DNA from: Kiritimatiellia bacterium
GTDB lineage: Bacteria > Verrucomicrobiota > Kiritimatiellia > RFP12 > UBA1067
NCBI GenBank assembly: GCA_017403825.1
Contig: JAFRDO010000087.1
Coordinates: 1-64,000, forward strand
Direction: 5' to 3'
DNA length: 64,000 bases
Shown: positions 24,708 through 34,036 of the stretch, in pieces
How the letters are laid out: each line of letters opens with the position of its first letter
How positions within the stretch are numbered: position 1 is the first letter of the stretch
Made by a program: the position numbers and the translations under genes
Notes under the pieces: generated by a model
What the model saw: the letters and a program-made list of their open reading frames with translations, nothing else
What the model was told of the DNA's origin: nothing
Databases searched by the model: none

Positions 24708-26990
24708 TTATCTGATGACAATCGCAGTGCCGGTCTTGTTGCACTTGGCAACAACCGCAAACCAGCCGAGGTTGTACACGCCGGACACCGGATACAAGGT
24801 GCCGCTGATGCGGTAGCCGTTGGATTCCGCTTCCGCAGCTGAGTAGCCGGTTACGCGCTTCCAGCTCGTGCCGTCATACTGATAAAGGCGTATCTGAAGC
24901 CCCTCGGGATAGTTCCCGTTCCCGTCCTTGAGACCGAAAAGCCTCCACTGGTCATAGCGGATGGTCGTTTCCGCGGTGGTGAAGTCGCGCCGTGACGCAT
25001 TCGCATAATTCTGCGCAATGCAGCCGCGCCATACGCCAAGGCGAAGACTTTCCTCACCGTCTTCGACAAGCCCAGCCGGAATGTCTGTACGGTCAGGGGC
25101 ATATAGCTCTACGAAAAGACAGCGAGCCGACGTCAGCTCAATGCCTGACGAGTCCGTGGGGATGATTCTCATCGAGTTGACATACTTTGGAACCGTACTA
25201 GCGGCAAGTCTTGCATAATCTCCTACAAACCGCGGCCTGGAGTTTACGCCAGTATCTTTATTATATTCTCCAGGATCCCTGGCAGGATAGCAAAGACGCC
25301 CTTTGTTGATTGCATACCAGCCGTTCGTTCCTGAAACATTGAGATTGGAGCGGCCCTCATTCGCGTGTCCCGAGATGCGAGCAAAAGTACGAAGGTCTAG
25401 GTCGCGCTCCACTCCTTCGCCATCCGCTGTGACCGAGCCGCCGCGGACGTCTATGCGGCTCCAGAGCGTCCTGGACGAATCTCCCTGGTTGGTGACACAA
25501 CCGTAGCCGACAAGTCGACTGGTACAAGCCACATTGACGTTATTGTTGGTACTTCCGAGAACGAGACCGCCACGAATGCCGAGGCCGATCGCGCCGCCAC
25601 GCAAACGGATCGTCGCATCTCCAGATTTCATAGAGTCCCGGGCGACGTTGATTCTATTGGTGTCCCACGCATCGTCGCGAAGCCCGAACCAGACGTTGTC
25701 CGCTATCTCCAACTCCGCATGGTTGTACGAATTTGAACCGACGTAAGCGTTCTGGAGATCGCAAACCTTGGCATTGCCGGAAACCTTCATCCGCGTCGTG
25801 CCGGCGCCGGTGGAAGTATGACCGACGTTCAAGACAAGCAGATTGACGTTCGAGACGACCGCATTGTCGTACACTTCAAACGAGTTGTCAGTCGTGCTGT
25901 TGCCGAGATATAACAACGAAAGATCGCTGAGCTTCGCATTGTCATAAAGCGCAATCCTCGCCGTTGCATTTCTGTTTATGGCGGCAATGAGTGACTTGCC
26001 CCCGCGAGAAAGCGAAGCATTGTTCGTAATTACGAGTTCGCCGATCGAGTGGATAGTATTGTTCCAATCGTTTCGCGCCAACGCAAACGAACCGCCGGGG
26101 AAAACCGTCTCGGTGTCCCCGGCAAGCTCAAGATAACCTTTGCCGCGATACCCTACATACACGGAACCCACAATGGACAGATTCCCGGCTGAATGACAAA
26201 GACACCCCTCGGAATAGTCTTCGCGGGCAATTAGACAATCGCCCCCTATGGTCAAGTTGCCGGTGTTCTCCACCCTTCCAACATTGTTCGTACGGTAACC
26301 GATCAGCGCATCGCTGGCCACAGAAAGTGTTCCCGAATTCGTAATGATCGAAACGATATCGCCTTGTTCAACCACATTCGTCCAGACACCAAGTTGGAGT
26401 TTCCCTGTGCCTGTAATGCTCACAGTACCTTTGTTGTCCAGCAGGGATGTTCCGCCCCTCTGATGTCCCATATAAACGGTATTGGCGGCTGTAAAGCTCG
26501 ACTCGGGATCCGCGATAATAAGCTTGGCGTCGAAGACATGCGGTTGACTGCTGTCCGTGCTGGTGTTGTGAAGACCAATATACGTATTGGACTTGGCCAC
26601 AAGCGTTCCTCCGTTCTGCAAGGTCAAGATGCCTGGGCTTTTCTGGCCAATGTATGCCACGTCATAAGCCGTCAACGATCCTCCGTCTATCGTCAGCTTC
26701 ATCGGGCGTGAATTCGTGTTGCTGTTGGCAAGATAAAATTTTTTGACCTCAGCGTCGGTGCCTGAATTGATAAATATACCATCCGTGCTATTTCTAATCA
26801 GAGTGGCGGTAATCCATGTAAGATCGCTTTTTGTAGGCAGGCTCGTGACGTAGGAACCTCCCGACTTCCAATCTGTTGTTGCCCAGTCATAACGAGAAGC
26901 GCTCTTGCGTGGTATAAACTCAAAATCCGCGAACGCGCCCATTGCCGCCGCGAGAGCCGCGAACACACTCAGTATCGTTTTCATTTTCAT
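24708..26990 (-). CDS. Exported beta-strand-repeat surface protein
   Basis: A 760-residue protein with a signal peptide (TILSVFAALAAAMGAFA). Its middle is built from repeating beta-strand units with N/G/T-rich turns, for example LTIDGGSLTAYDVAYIGQ, NTGNLTIGGDCLIARED and TNNASLSRGGKSLIAAINR. This is typical of autotransporter-associated beta-strand or beta-helix proteins. No catalytic signature was found. The C-terminus (LGWFAVVAKCNKTGTAIVIR) resembles the end of the protein at 12179-14392. It stands alone between an extended -10 promoter and the 24662 terminator. Probably a surface adhesin or glycan-binding scaffold; inference only. Confidence 0.75.
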   Translation of the reverse strand: MKMKTILSVFAALAAAMGAFADFEFIPRKSASRYDWATTDWKSGGSYVTSLPTKSDLTWITATLIRNSTDGIFINSGTDAEVKKFYLANSNTNSRPMKLTIDGGSLTAYDVAYIGQKSPGILTLQNGGTLVAKSNTYIGLHNTSTDSSQPHVFDAKLIIADPESSFTAANTVYMGHQRGGTSLLDNKGTVSITGTGKLQLGVWTNVVEQGDIVSIITNSGTLSVASDALIGYRTNNVGRVENTGNLTIGGDCLIAREDYSEGCLCHSAGNLSIVGSVYVGYRGKGYLELAGDTETVFPGGSFALARNDWNNTIHSIGELVITNNASLSRGGKSLIAAINRNATARIALYDNAKLSDLSLLYLGNSTTDNSFEVYDNAVVSNVNLLVLNVGHTSTGAGTTRMKVSGNAKVCDLQNAYVGSNSYNHAELEIADNVWFGLRDDAWDTNRINVARDSMKSGDATIRLRGGAIGLGIRGGLVLGSTNNNVNVACTSRLVGYGCVTNQGDSSRTLWSRIDVRGGSVTADGEGVERDLDLRTFARISGHANEGRSNLNVSGTNGWYAINKGRLCYPARDPGEYNKDTGVNSRPRFVGDYARLAASTVPKYVNSMRIIPTDSSGIELTSARCLFVELYAPDRTDIPAGLVEDGEESLRLGVWRGCIAQNYANASRRDFTTAETTIRYDQWRLFGLKDGNGNYPEGLQIRLYQYDGTSWKRVTGYSAAEAESNGYRISGTLYPVSGVYNLGWFAVVAKCNKTGTAIVIR

Positions 26991-27037
26991 TGTCGTCCCC
27001 TTGGTTTTATATAAATATTATCCATTCTACGGATGCT

Positions 27038-27046
27038 ATTATACCA
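27038..27046 (-). promoter_or_regulatory. Extended -10 promoter of the beta-strand-repeat protein gene
   Basis: Minus-strand TGGTATAAT, 47 nt upstream of the ATG at 26990. The leader of about 40 nt is AT-rich and ends with a weak AAGGGGA ribosome site. Confidence 0.65.
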
Positions 27047-27085
27047 CACTTCCCCGCTCCCCCGCAAGCCATCAGCCAACGGTTT

Positions 27086-28435
27086 TCACTTGCCGGCATT
27101 GACGGCGACAAACGAATACGGCGGCAGTACGGCAGGCAGTTCGCACTCCTCCCACGTGCGCGTTCCGTCTGTAATGCGGCACGATGCAATGCCGCGTCCG
27201 CCAAGGTCCAGGGAAAGCGGCTGCGCGTCCTTGCCGAAGTTCACGATCATCGCCGCAATGCCATTGTCTCCCTTCGCCGCCGCGACCCAGACCTTCGCGG
27301 CGTCGCTAGTCGCCAAGACGGCCTTGCCCGCCTTGCGCAGTTCGTTGAACGCCATGAACGCATAGTACGCCTTGTGCGGCTTGTATGTGAGCGGATTGAA
27401 GAGCGGACTGTAGTTGCCGACGCCGCACCGCGCGTCATAGATGGCGGCCGAATCCACCGGCCCGTTCTGGAGCCCGACCAGCACCGCCGCGACCTCCGCC
27501 GCCTGCTGCGCCGTACCGAGCTTGTCGTGATTCGGCGCGGGCAGCCATTCGTTGAAGCAGGTCTCCAGCCCGACGTATCCGGCTTTGTCCAGGCTGCTGC
27601 GCACGTAGGCCGTCTGCTCCATCATCTGCTCGACGCCAGAATAACTGTGGTAGGAGAAGAAGTCGATGGGGCATTCGTGCTCCTTGATGTACTTCAGGAA
27701 CGCATGGAAGCAGTCGAACTGGAATTTCGCGCGGGGGTTCTTGTCCTTGCGGTTGATCCAAGTTACGCCGCAGCTCGCGAAGCCTCCGATCTTGAGGTGC
27801 GGGAACTTCGCCTTAAGATGCTTGGACGAGACGTCATAGAGACGACAGTATTCCTCGAACGTGCCGTGCCACATCTCGTTCTTCTCGATTGTCTCCCAGT
27901 TCTCCGGCTCGTTCCAGATTTCCCAGTAGGTGATCTTGTGCTTGAATCCGTTAGCCCAACCCTCGGTGTAGTGGCGTATCACGTGTTCGCATATCCTCGC
28001 CCACTTTGCGAAATCCTTAGGCGGGTCTATGCGGTAGCGCCTGACCGTCGCGTAGTTCTCAATCGTCACTCCAAGGCGGAAGAACGGCTCAACGCCGTGT
28101 TCGACAAGCGCGTTGATCAGCAGGTCGGTGAACGCGAAATCGTAGTTCTTCGGGTCGTTCTCGTCCGCATCGAAATCGCGGAACAGGTTCGGGATGTCCA
28201 CAAACACGTTGCGCCCGAACATCCCTCCTACGTCATGAAGGCGCGAAAACGGGATTCCGGCATCCTTCAGGTACTTGAACATCGGATAGTTCCTGAACCC
28301 GACGGTGGGTGGCTGTCCGACGCCATTAACAGGCTTGACAATTCCAACCTCCTTGTCCGGATCGACCTTCACTTCTACAGCCAAACCAACCAGCGCGACA
28401 AGTGCCGCAGACGTGCAAAACATGATTTTCTTCAT
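27086..28435 (-). CDS. Exported GH39-like glycoside hydrolase
   Basis: A 449-residue protein with a signal peptide (MKKIMFCTSAALVALVGLAV) and a clan GH-A TIM barrel. The N-terminal part (GFRNYPMFKYLKDAGIPFSR, FRLGVTIENY) fits GH39-type enzymes such as beta-xylosidase and alpha-iduronidase. The acid/base is the Glu of EIWNEPENW, and a candidate nucleophile is the Glu of LETCFNEWLPAP. A short beta-sandwich tail follows (VWVAAAKGDNGIAAMIVNFG). The ATG at 28435 is chosen for its signal peptide and the AAGGGGA upstream. Its promoter overlaps the end of ispE. The substrate is uncertain. Confidence 0.78.
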   Translation of the reverse strand: MKKIMFCTSAALVALVGLAVEVKVDPDKEVGIVKPVNGVGQPPTVGFRNYPMFKYLKDAGIPFSRLHDVGGMFGRNVFVDIPNLFRDFDADENDPKNYDFAFTDLLINALVEHGVEPFFRLGVTIENYATVRRYRIDPPKDFAKWARICEHVIRHYTEGWANGFKHKITYWEIWNEPENWETIEKNEMWHGTFEEYCRLYDVSSKHLKAKFPHLKIGGFASCGVTWINRKDKNPRAKFQFDCFHAFLKYIKEHECPIDFFSYHSYSGVEQMMEQTAYVRSSLDKAGYVGLETCFNEWLPAPNHDKLGTAQQAAEVAAVLVGLQNGPVDSAAIYDARCGVGNYSPLFNPLTYKPHKAYYAFMAFNELRKAGKAVLATSDAAKVWVAAAKGDNGIAAMIVNFGKDAQPLSLDLGGRGIASCRITDGTRTWEECELPAVLPPYSFVAVNAGK

Positions 28436-28472
28436 CTGGAATGTCCCCTTCTTTGTTCCTGCATTTGTTTTT

Positions 28473-28501
28473 ATGATACCACAAAAGCATCCTAGCGGCA
28501 A
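28473..28501 (-). promoter_or_regulatory. Promoter of the GH39-like gene
   Basis: Minus strand: -35 TTGCCG (28496-28501), 17-nt spacer ending in TGG, -10 TATCAT (28473-28478). It overlaps the last codons of ispE. The start is expected near 28466, 31 nt before the ATG. Confidence 0.6.
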
Positions 28502-29310
28502 CGGGAAAGTGCCGAAAGCGGGCGAACCACGAACGACACGAATCCAGCCGCCGTGACGCGCGCAGCGATGCGCTCCGCAGACTGCTCGTCGTCAGCAAAG
28601 CCGAACGCGGTAGCGCCGGAGCCGCTCATCATCACCTTCTCGGCGCCTGCGTCGGAAAGTGTGCCGATTGCCGCCGCGATTTCCGGGTGGAGCTCGCATG
28701 CCGCCTCCTGAAGCCCGTTGGCAAGGTTCTTCACAGTCCCGTCACCAGGACGGCACCTCGCATACACCTCTGCCGTCGAAGAGCGGACCTGCGGATTGAC
28801 AAGAACGATGAAATCGCCAATTCCGAGCGGAGCGACTTCTACGTCGCCGAGAACCCGGACTCTCTCGCCACGCCCTTCCATAAGGACCGGATGTCGAAAA
28901 TGCTGCGCCAGCACAAGCGACGGGACGTCGCTTCCGACGCCAGCCCCGATCACTGCCAGCTCCATCGGCGTCTTTCCGAGGCCCCACATCTCGTTCAGCG
29001 CAAGGAGCGTAGCCGCGGCGTCCGCGCTGCCTCCTCCAAGGCCTCCGCCCTCGGGGATGCGCTTCTCAGTCTTAATGGAAACACCGCCGCGCGCGCCGTA
29101 GGCAAGGAGAGCCTTGGCCGCCCTTGCGGTGAGATCGTCATCGCCATACGGACCGTCAGAGACGACAACTCCCTCCGCCGCGTCGGCAAGCGTCAAAGTG
29201 TCGGAAAGCGATATCGGCAAAACGACGGAGCGTATGTCATGGTAGCCGTCATCGCGGACGCCCAGTACCTCGAGCGTCAGGTTGACCTTGGCGTATGCCG
29301 AAACGGTCAC
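28492..29310 (-). CDS. ispE: 4-diphosphocytidyl-2-C-methyl-D-erythritol kinase
   Basis: A 272-residue GHMP kinase of the non-mevalonate isoprenoid pathway, phosphorylating CDP-methylerythritol in the cytosol. The N-terminal AYAKVNLTLEVLG, the ATP-binding PEGGGLGGGSADAAATL and the C-terminal MSGSGATAFG are all intact and typical of IspE. The start is GTG at 29310, overlapping the aminotransferase stop as GTGA; the longer frame upstream is unrelated translation over that gene. It is third in an operon after the hypothetical exported protein and the aminotransferase. Confidence 0.94.
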   Translation of the reverse strand: MTVSAYAKVNLTLEVLGVRDDGYHDIRSVVLPISLSDTLTLADAAEGVVVSDGPYGDDDLTARAAKALLAYGARGGVSIKTEKRIPEGGGLGGGSADAAATLLALNEMWGLGKTPMELAVIGAGVGSDVPSLVLAQHFRHPVLMEGRGERVRVLGDVEVAPLGIGDFIVLVNPQVRSSTAEVYARCRPGDGTVKNLANGLQEAACELHPEIAAAIGTLSDAGAEKVMMSGSGATAFGFADDEQSAERIAARVTAAGFVSFVVRPLSALSRCR

Positions 29311-30581
29311 TGGCGCAAGTCGCGGATCGCCGCGTTGACGTTTGCGAAGAGCGTCGCAAGCTTCGCCGTCGGCACGGTGGAGAACGCGATGCGCAGGAGA
29401 CCAGAGAGAACGATCGTTCCGGTTGAATACTTCTCGACCAGCAGACGGCGCACTTTCTCCGCATCGACGCCGACAGGCCGCACGCACATGAAGTAGCCCG
29501 AGTTGAACGGCATCGCCTCGAAGTTCTCCGCATACTCCGGATGACGCCGCAGGATGCGGCGAATCTCGGCGTACCGCCGACGCAGCACGGCGTACTTCTG
29601 CCGCTTCTGCGCGGCATAATCCGCGTCGGCATAGGCCGCAACCGCAAGATGCTGTCCTATCGACGAGACGTTGGAGACAGAGCTGCGCACGTTCCCCGCC
29701 GCCTTGGCCTCCAGCGCCTTGAGCTGGGCCTCGCTGGCCCCCTTGAAGGCGAACGAGATGAAACCGACGCGAAGGCCCCACACGTAGTCCTCCTTCGTCG
29801 TGCCGTCAAGCTTCACGGCAAGCACGTTCTCGTCAAGCGTCGCAAACTCGGCGAAGAGCGATTCCCCGTGGACGCCCTTTTCGTAGACGAGGCCGAAATA
29901 GGCGTCGTCCAGGAGCACCACGACGCGCTTGCCGCGCCGCGCCGCCGCCTTGACCGCCGCGACGATGCGCTTCGCGTCGCCGACAGTGGCGGTGTAGCCC
30001 GTCGGGTTGTTCGGAAAGTTGAGTATCAGGACCTTCTTCGCGCCCGGCGCAAGCAGTGCGGCCTTCATGGCGTCCGCGTCAAATGCGCCGCGGCGGAACG
30101 TGTTGAAGTGGCGCACGCGGCAGCCTACCGCATCGCGAAAGATCAGCTCGTAGTTATCCCAGAAGAGATCCGGCACGACAAGCTCGTCGGACGGGCCTGC
30201 GAACAGCTCGGCGGCGACCCGCAGCCCGTGCGTGAGCGCACCGGTCACGACGGGATTTGAGAACGTCACGCCGCGTAAAGACGGGTTCTTCTTGAACTCC
30301 ATCGCCCGCCATGCCTCGCGCAGCGCGGGCAGCCCGTAGCTGCCGGCGTACAGGAACGCCTTCTTGCCGAGGCCGATCCTGCCGGAGAAGCAGTCCATCA
30401 CAAGCGGCGAACAGTCCTCCTCGAAAGCCATGCCTATCGTGGCGTTGATGGCGCACTTCCTGGCCTCCGCGCCCTGCCCGAGTATGCCGCCGCTCGGAAA
30501 GTACATTCTCCGTCCAGCGGCGGAAAGGAAGGCGACCGCCGGACCAAGCGCCCTGTTCAACTCCCTTGCAAGCCTGTCCAT
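29307..30581 (-). CDS. Class I/II PLP-dependent aminotransferase
   Basis: A 424-residue fold-type I aminotransferase. Visible are the NFPNNPTGY motif (Asn contacting PLP), the DDAYFGL Asp-Tyr motif, the Schiff-base Lys in KLDGTTKED, and the substrate-carboxylate Arg region near RIAFSTVP. The closest style is aspartate/aromatic aminotransferase; a biosynthetic role is likely but the substrate cannot be fixed. It starts 19 nt after the hypothetical exported protein and overlaps ispE by 4 nt (GTGA), so the three genes form an operon. Confidence 0.88.
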   Translation of the reverse strand: MDRLARELNRALGPAVAFLSAAGRRMYFPSGGILGQGAEARKCAINATIGMAFEEDCSPLVMDCFSGRIGLGKKAFLYAGSYGLPALREAWRAMEFKKNPSLRGVTFSNPVVTGALTHGLRVAAELFAGPSDELVVPDLFWDNYELIFRDAVGCRVRHFNTFRRGAFDADAMKAALLAPGAKKVLILNFPNNPTGYTATVGDAKRIVAAVKAAARRGKRVVVLLDDAYFGLVYEKGVHGESLFAEFATLDENVLAVKLDGTTKEDYVWGLRVGFISFAFKGASEAQLKALEAKAAGNVRSSVSNVSSIGQHLAVAAYADADYAAQKRQKYAVLRRRYAEIRRILRRHPEYAENFEAMPFNSGYFMCVRPVGVDAEKVRRLLVEKYSTGTIVLSGLLRIAFSTVPTAKLATLFANVNAAIRDLRQ

Positions 30582-30600
30582 AGCCTTGATCCCGAACCTT

Positions 30601-31437
30601 TCACAACAACGGCTTGGACAAGTCGTCTATCATGTTCTTCCACTCCGTCTCGCGCTTGAGCTTTGAGAACCGCTCCTGAAGCCGCGGGTAGTCGACGCGG
30701 TTGCGGTACAGCTCTTCGCACAGCACCTCGTTGAGGTAGACCAGCCCCGCTGCGCGGACGGCCGAGCGGAAGGCAGCCAGGTTTTCCGAGCGTCGCTGGA
30801 GCTCCGGCAGCTTCTCAAGAAGCATGAACGCGCTGCGGGCGTCGCCTGACACGCGCGAATAGCTGTCGCCGAAGCAGATAAAACCGCCGTTGCGGAGAAT
30901 GCTGTCGATCTCGGTGCGTACGGCGTTTATACGCGCCGTCAGGGCCCTTGTCGTGGCATTGGTGACGAATTCGCCATCTAGCGAATAGGATACCGACACC
31001 TTAGGCTTTGCCGGCGCAGACGGACGCTGATACGAATACGGCGAAGCACGCTTCTTCGGCTTCGGGTCGTCGTCAAAGAGGTCGTCCAGCGAGCTGTCAT
31101 CGAAGTCGTCGTACACGTCTGCAACCGGCGCAGGCGCGGGCGCGGGCGCCGCAGGCGTCTCCGTCTTGACTACCTTTACGCCCTTCTGCGTCTTAAGGAA
31201 CTCGTTCCAGTTTACGATTTGCCCGGTAACGGGCGTGGAGTTTATGCGGATGCCGTTGCCCCAGCGCTCCACCACATAGGGAGGCTCGATGTACTTGCCC
31301 TCGACGAACACCACGCCTTTCGAGAACGATCCGCCCTTAGTGCAGCCCAAGGCTTTCACGCTTGCCTTAGGTATCTCTGGCATGGCAAACGCCGCGGCCG
31401 AAACCACAGCTGCAATGGCCAAAGCCCAGACTCTCAT
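30601..31437 (-). CDS. Exported hypothetical protein with acidic linker
   Basis: A 278-residue protein that was not recognised. It has a signal peptide (MRVWALAIAAVVSAAAFA) and a first domain to about residue 95 (GKYIEPPYVVERWGNGIRIN). An Ala-Pro and Asp-rich linker (PAPAPAPVADVYDDFDDSSL) follows, then a helical C-terminal half (about 150-278) with coiled-coil-like spacing. The position as first gene of an operon with an aminotransferase and ispE gives no functional clue. Confidence 0.6.
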   Translation of the reverse strand: MRVWALAIAAVVSAAAFAMPEIPKASVKALGCTKGGSFSKGVVFVEGKYIEPPYVVERWGNGIRINSTPVTGQIVNWNEFLKTQKGVKVVKTETPAAPAPAPAPVADVYDDFDDSSLDDLFDDDPKPKKRASPYSYQRPSAPAKPKVSVSYSLDGEFVTNATTRALTARINAVRTEIDSILRNGGFICFGDSYSRVSGDARSAFMLLEKLPELQRRSENLAAFRSAVRAAGLVYLNEVLCEELYRNRVDYPRLQERFSKLKRETEWKNMIDDLSKPLL

Positions 31438-31524
31438 GACTCCTGTTCCTTTCGATTCTCGTTCATATTAAAAGATCCCGCATTGCCGTAGCACAGAACC
31501 CCCGGAACCCGTCGTTCCAAAGTC

Positions 31525-31538
31525 GGGGCTGACGCCCC
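31525..31538. terminator. Possible weak terminator hairpin after pheT
   Basis: GGGGC-TGAC-GCCCC forms a 5-bp GC stem with a tetraloop 68 nt beyond the pheT stop. It lacks a clear T-tract on either strand, so termination is doubtful. The rest of the 31438-31606 gap shows no gene; the promoter of the hypothetical gene may be the AT-rich stretch near 31465-31475. Confidence 0.3.
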
Positions 31539-31606
31539 ATCCTCAAATGTCGGTCGAAGAAATATCTGCTGAATCCGCGTGCAACACAGGACCTACGCTC
31601 CAAGTC

Positions 31607-34036
31607 TCACCCCTCCCTCACCTCGATTCCGGCGGTTGCCTTGAGGGCTTCGACAATCCGCCGAAAGGCCGTTCCGACCTCGTCGTCAGTCAGCGTCTTC
31701 TCGGAGCTGCGGAACTCCAGAGAGTACGCCCGCGACTCCTTGAATATGTCAAACAGCTCAATCCGCGACAGCTCCTTGCCGCCGTTCTTCCGTATGACGC
31801 GCACGATGGCGTCGTTAGTCACTCCAGGAGCGACCCGCAGGGCTATGTCGCGGCGCACGCACGGGAACTGCGGCGGCGCAGACACCCGACCCACGGCGGC
31901 GGTGTTCTTCAGCAGCGGTTCAAGCTCAAGCTCGCACAGCGCCATCTGGGCCGTCAGCCGGTACGGATGGCGCAGCCGCGCGCTCACGGCGCCAAGGACG
32001 CCCACGGGCCTGCCGTTCAGCTTCACCTGAAGCGACGCGCCCTTAGCGAATGCCGGGAAGTCGTACGCGACGAACTCGATGCGGCCAGCATGCAGACGCA
32101 AGACAAGCTCCTCAACCGCACCCTTCAGCCACAGCACCGCCTCCTCCTCGGACACAGCTGCCCTTCTGCGCAGGACCTCGCGTCCGACCGGACCGAAGAA
32201 GCCCATCGAAAGCTTCGCGCGCTCCGTCGGCGATCCGTCGGCGCTGCGGCCGAACACCTTGCCCATCTCGAACAGCAAGGCGGAATCGAGCTGGTGCGCG
32301 GCATTGCGCCCCAGCGACGCGTAGAGCTGCGGAAGGAGACTGTCTCGCATCACGCCGTATTCCGCCGAGACCGGGTCGGGAATAGGAAGCCGCGCGGCGC
32401 GCGTCTCGGGACGCGGGTCGAAGTCGTCCAGCTCCCTGGCGCTCAGGAACGAATAGTGCATCGCCTCGGAAAAACCGAGAGCAAGGCACGTCTCGCGCAC
32501 CTTGCACTTCGCACGGAAAGGCGCATCGTCCAGGTCCGAGACGCTGGGCGCGGAAGGCATCGTGTCGGGTATGTTGTCCAGCCCGTAGATACGGGCGATC
32601 TCCTCCACGAGGTCGGCCTCCATCGTGAGGTCCCAGCGCCAGGAAGGTATGCGGAACGCAACCGATTCGGAAGCGGCAAAGTGGTTTGAGCCGGCCTCAA
32701 CCGGCTTGATGCCGAGCCAACCGAGAACGAACACCATCGCGTCGTTGCCGATATTGATGCCGATAAGCTGACGCGCCCTCGCGAAGTCGAGCGTCACGTC
32801 GGCGTTGAGGGGACGCTGCCTGCTGTCGACGTCGACGAGGCCCCGCGCGACCTTGGCCGCGCCGTACTTCTGCAGAAGATGCGCCGCGCGGCGGGACGCG
32901 AAATCCGCCAAGTCCTTGTCGACGCCGCGAATGTAGCGGTAGCTCGACTCGCTGGCAAGCCCCAAGCGGGTGGACGTCTCCTTTATGCCGACAGGCTCGA
33001 ACAACGCGCTTTCCAGCATTACCGAAGTCGTCCCGGGCGCAATGCCGGAATCCTCCCCGCCCATCACTCCGGCCACGGCATTCGGCTTTTCCGCGTCGCA
33101 GATCATCAGCATCGACGGGTCCAGCTTCCTCTCGACGCCGTCCAGCGTCTTCATCGTCTCGCCAGGCTTCGCGTTGCGCACCACGATCGTGCGGTCCTTG
33201 AGCTTCGTGTAGTCGAACGCGTGAAGCGGCTGGCCGAGCTCCAGCATCACGTAGTTCGTCACGTCGACGGCCAGACCCAGCGACCGTACCCCGCAAAGCT
33301 CGAGACGCTTCGCCATCAGCTCCGGCGACGGGGCGTCCGGAGTCATCTCGGTGATGACGCGCGCCGTGTAGCGCAGGCACTTCTCCGGCGCCTCCACGAC
33401 GACCTTCACCTCGTCGCCAGCATCAACGTCCGTCTCGGCGAAGTCGACAGGCGGCAGCGTAACCTGACGGTGCAGGATCGCGCCGAACTCCCGCGCAATG
33501 CCGATTATCGAAAGCGCGTCCGGACGGTTCCACGTGACCTCGATGTCGAACACCGTCTCAGGCTTTTCGCCTGCGACGACGTCGCGCACAAAGGAGCCGA
33601 CCTTCGTCTCGGGAGGGAACTCAATTATGCCGGCGGCCCCCTCGCCTATCTGAAGCTCCTTCTCGGAGCAGCACATTCCGAAAGACTCGACGCCGCGAAG
33701 CTTGCTCTTCTTGATCTTGAACCCGCCCTCCGGCACTACGGCGCCTATCTTCGCGAACGCGGTCTTAATTCCCGTGCGCACGTTCGGCGCGCCGCACACG
33801 ACCTGATACTCCTCCGCACCGTCCGTCACGCGGCAGACGTGCAGATGGTCGCTGTCGGGGTGAGGCTCGCACGCCGTCACCTCCACAACCACGAAGAAAT
33901 CGGAAAGCGGAACGCCGCCGACCGTCTCGACGGCCTCCACCTGTAGCCCCGCCCGCGTCAGCTTCTCCGCAAGCTCGGCCACAGGAAGGTCGTCGACCTT
34001 CACATAATCATTCAGCCACGACAGGGGCAGTTTCAT
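31607..34036 (-). CDS. pheT: Phenylalanyl-tRNA synthetase beta subunit
   Basis: An 809-residue PheT that, with PheS, charges tRNA-Phe. The full domain order is present. The N-terminal MKLPLSWLNDYV is followed by the OB-fold tRNA-binding domain (about 40-150, HPDSDHLHVCRV, QVVCGAPNV), the B3/B4 editing domain and B5 domain, the catalytic-like core (AARLPIPDPVSAEYGVMRDS) and the C-terminal anticodon-binding domain (PQFPCVRRDIALRV). The length is normal. pheS is not adjacent. The start overlaps the preceding gene's end by 29 nt, so translation is likely coupled to that zinc-finger-like protein. Confidence 0.95.
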   Translation of the reverse strand: MKLPLSWLNDYVKVDDLPVAELAEKLTRAGLQVEAVETVGGVPLSDFFVVVEVTACEPHPDSDHLHVCRVTDGAEEYQVVCGAPNVRTGIKTAFAKIGAVVPEGGFKIKKSKLRGVESFGMCCSEKELQIGEGAAGIIEFPPETKVGSFVRDVVAGEKPETVFDIEVTWNRPDALSIIGIAREFGAILHRQVTLPPVDFAETDVDAGDEVKVVVEAPEKCLRYTARVITEMTPDAPSPELMAKRLELCGVRSLGLAVDVTNYVMLELGQPLHAFDYTKLKDRTIVVRNAKPGETMKTLDGVERKLDPSMLMICDAEKPNAVAGVMGGEDSGIAPGTTSVMLESALFEPVGIKETSTRLGLASESSYRYIRGVDKDLADFASRRAAHLLQKYGAAKVARGLVDVDSRQRPLNADVTLDFARARQLIGINIGNDAMVFVLGWLGIKPVEAGSNHFAASESVAFRIPSWRWDLTMEADLVEEIARIYGLDNIPDTMPSAPSVSDLDDAPFRAKCKVRETCLALGFSEAMHYSFLSARELDDFDPRPETRAARLPIPDPVSAEYGVMRDSLLPQLYASLGRNAAHQLDSALLFEMGKVFGRSADGSPTERAKLSMGFFGPVGREVLRRRAAVSEEEAVLWLKGAVEELVLRLHAGRIEFVAYDFPAFAKGASLQVKLNGRPVGVLGAVSARLRHPYRLTAQMALCELELEPLLKNTAAVGRVSAPPQFPCVRRDIALRVAPGVTNDAIVRVIRKNGGKELSRIELFDIFKESRAYSLEFRSSEKTLTDDEVGTAFRRIVEALKATAGIEVREG

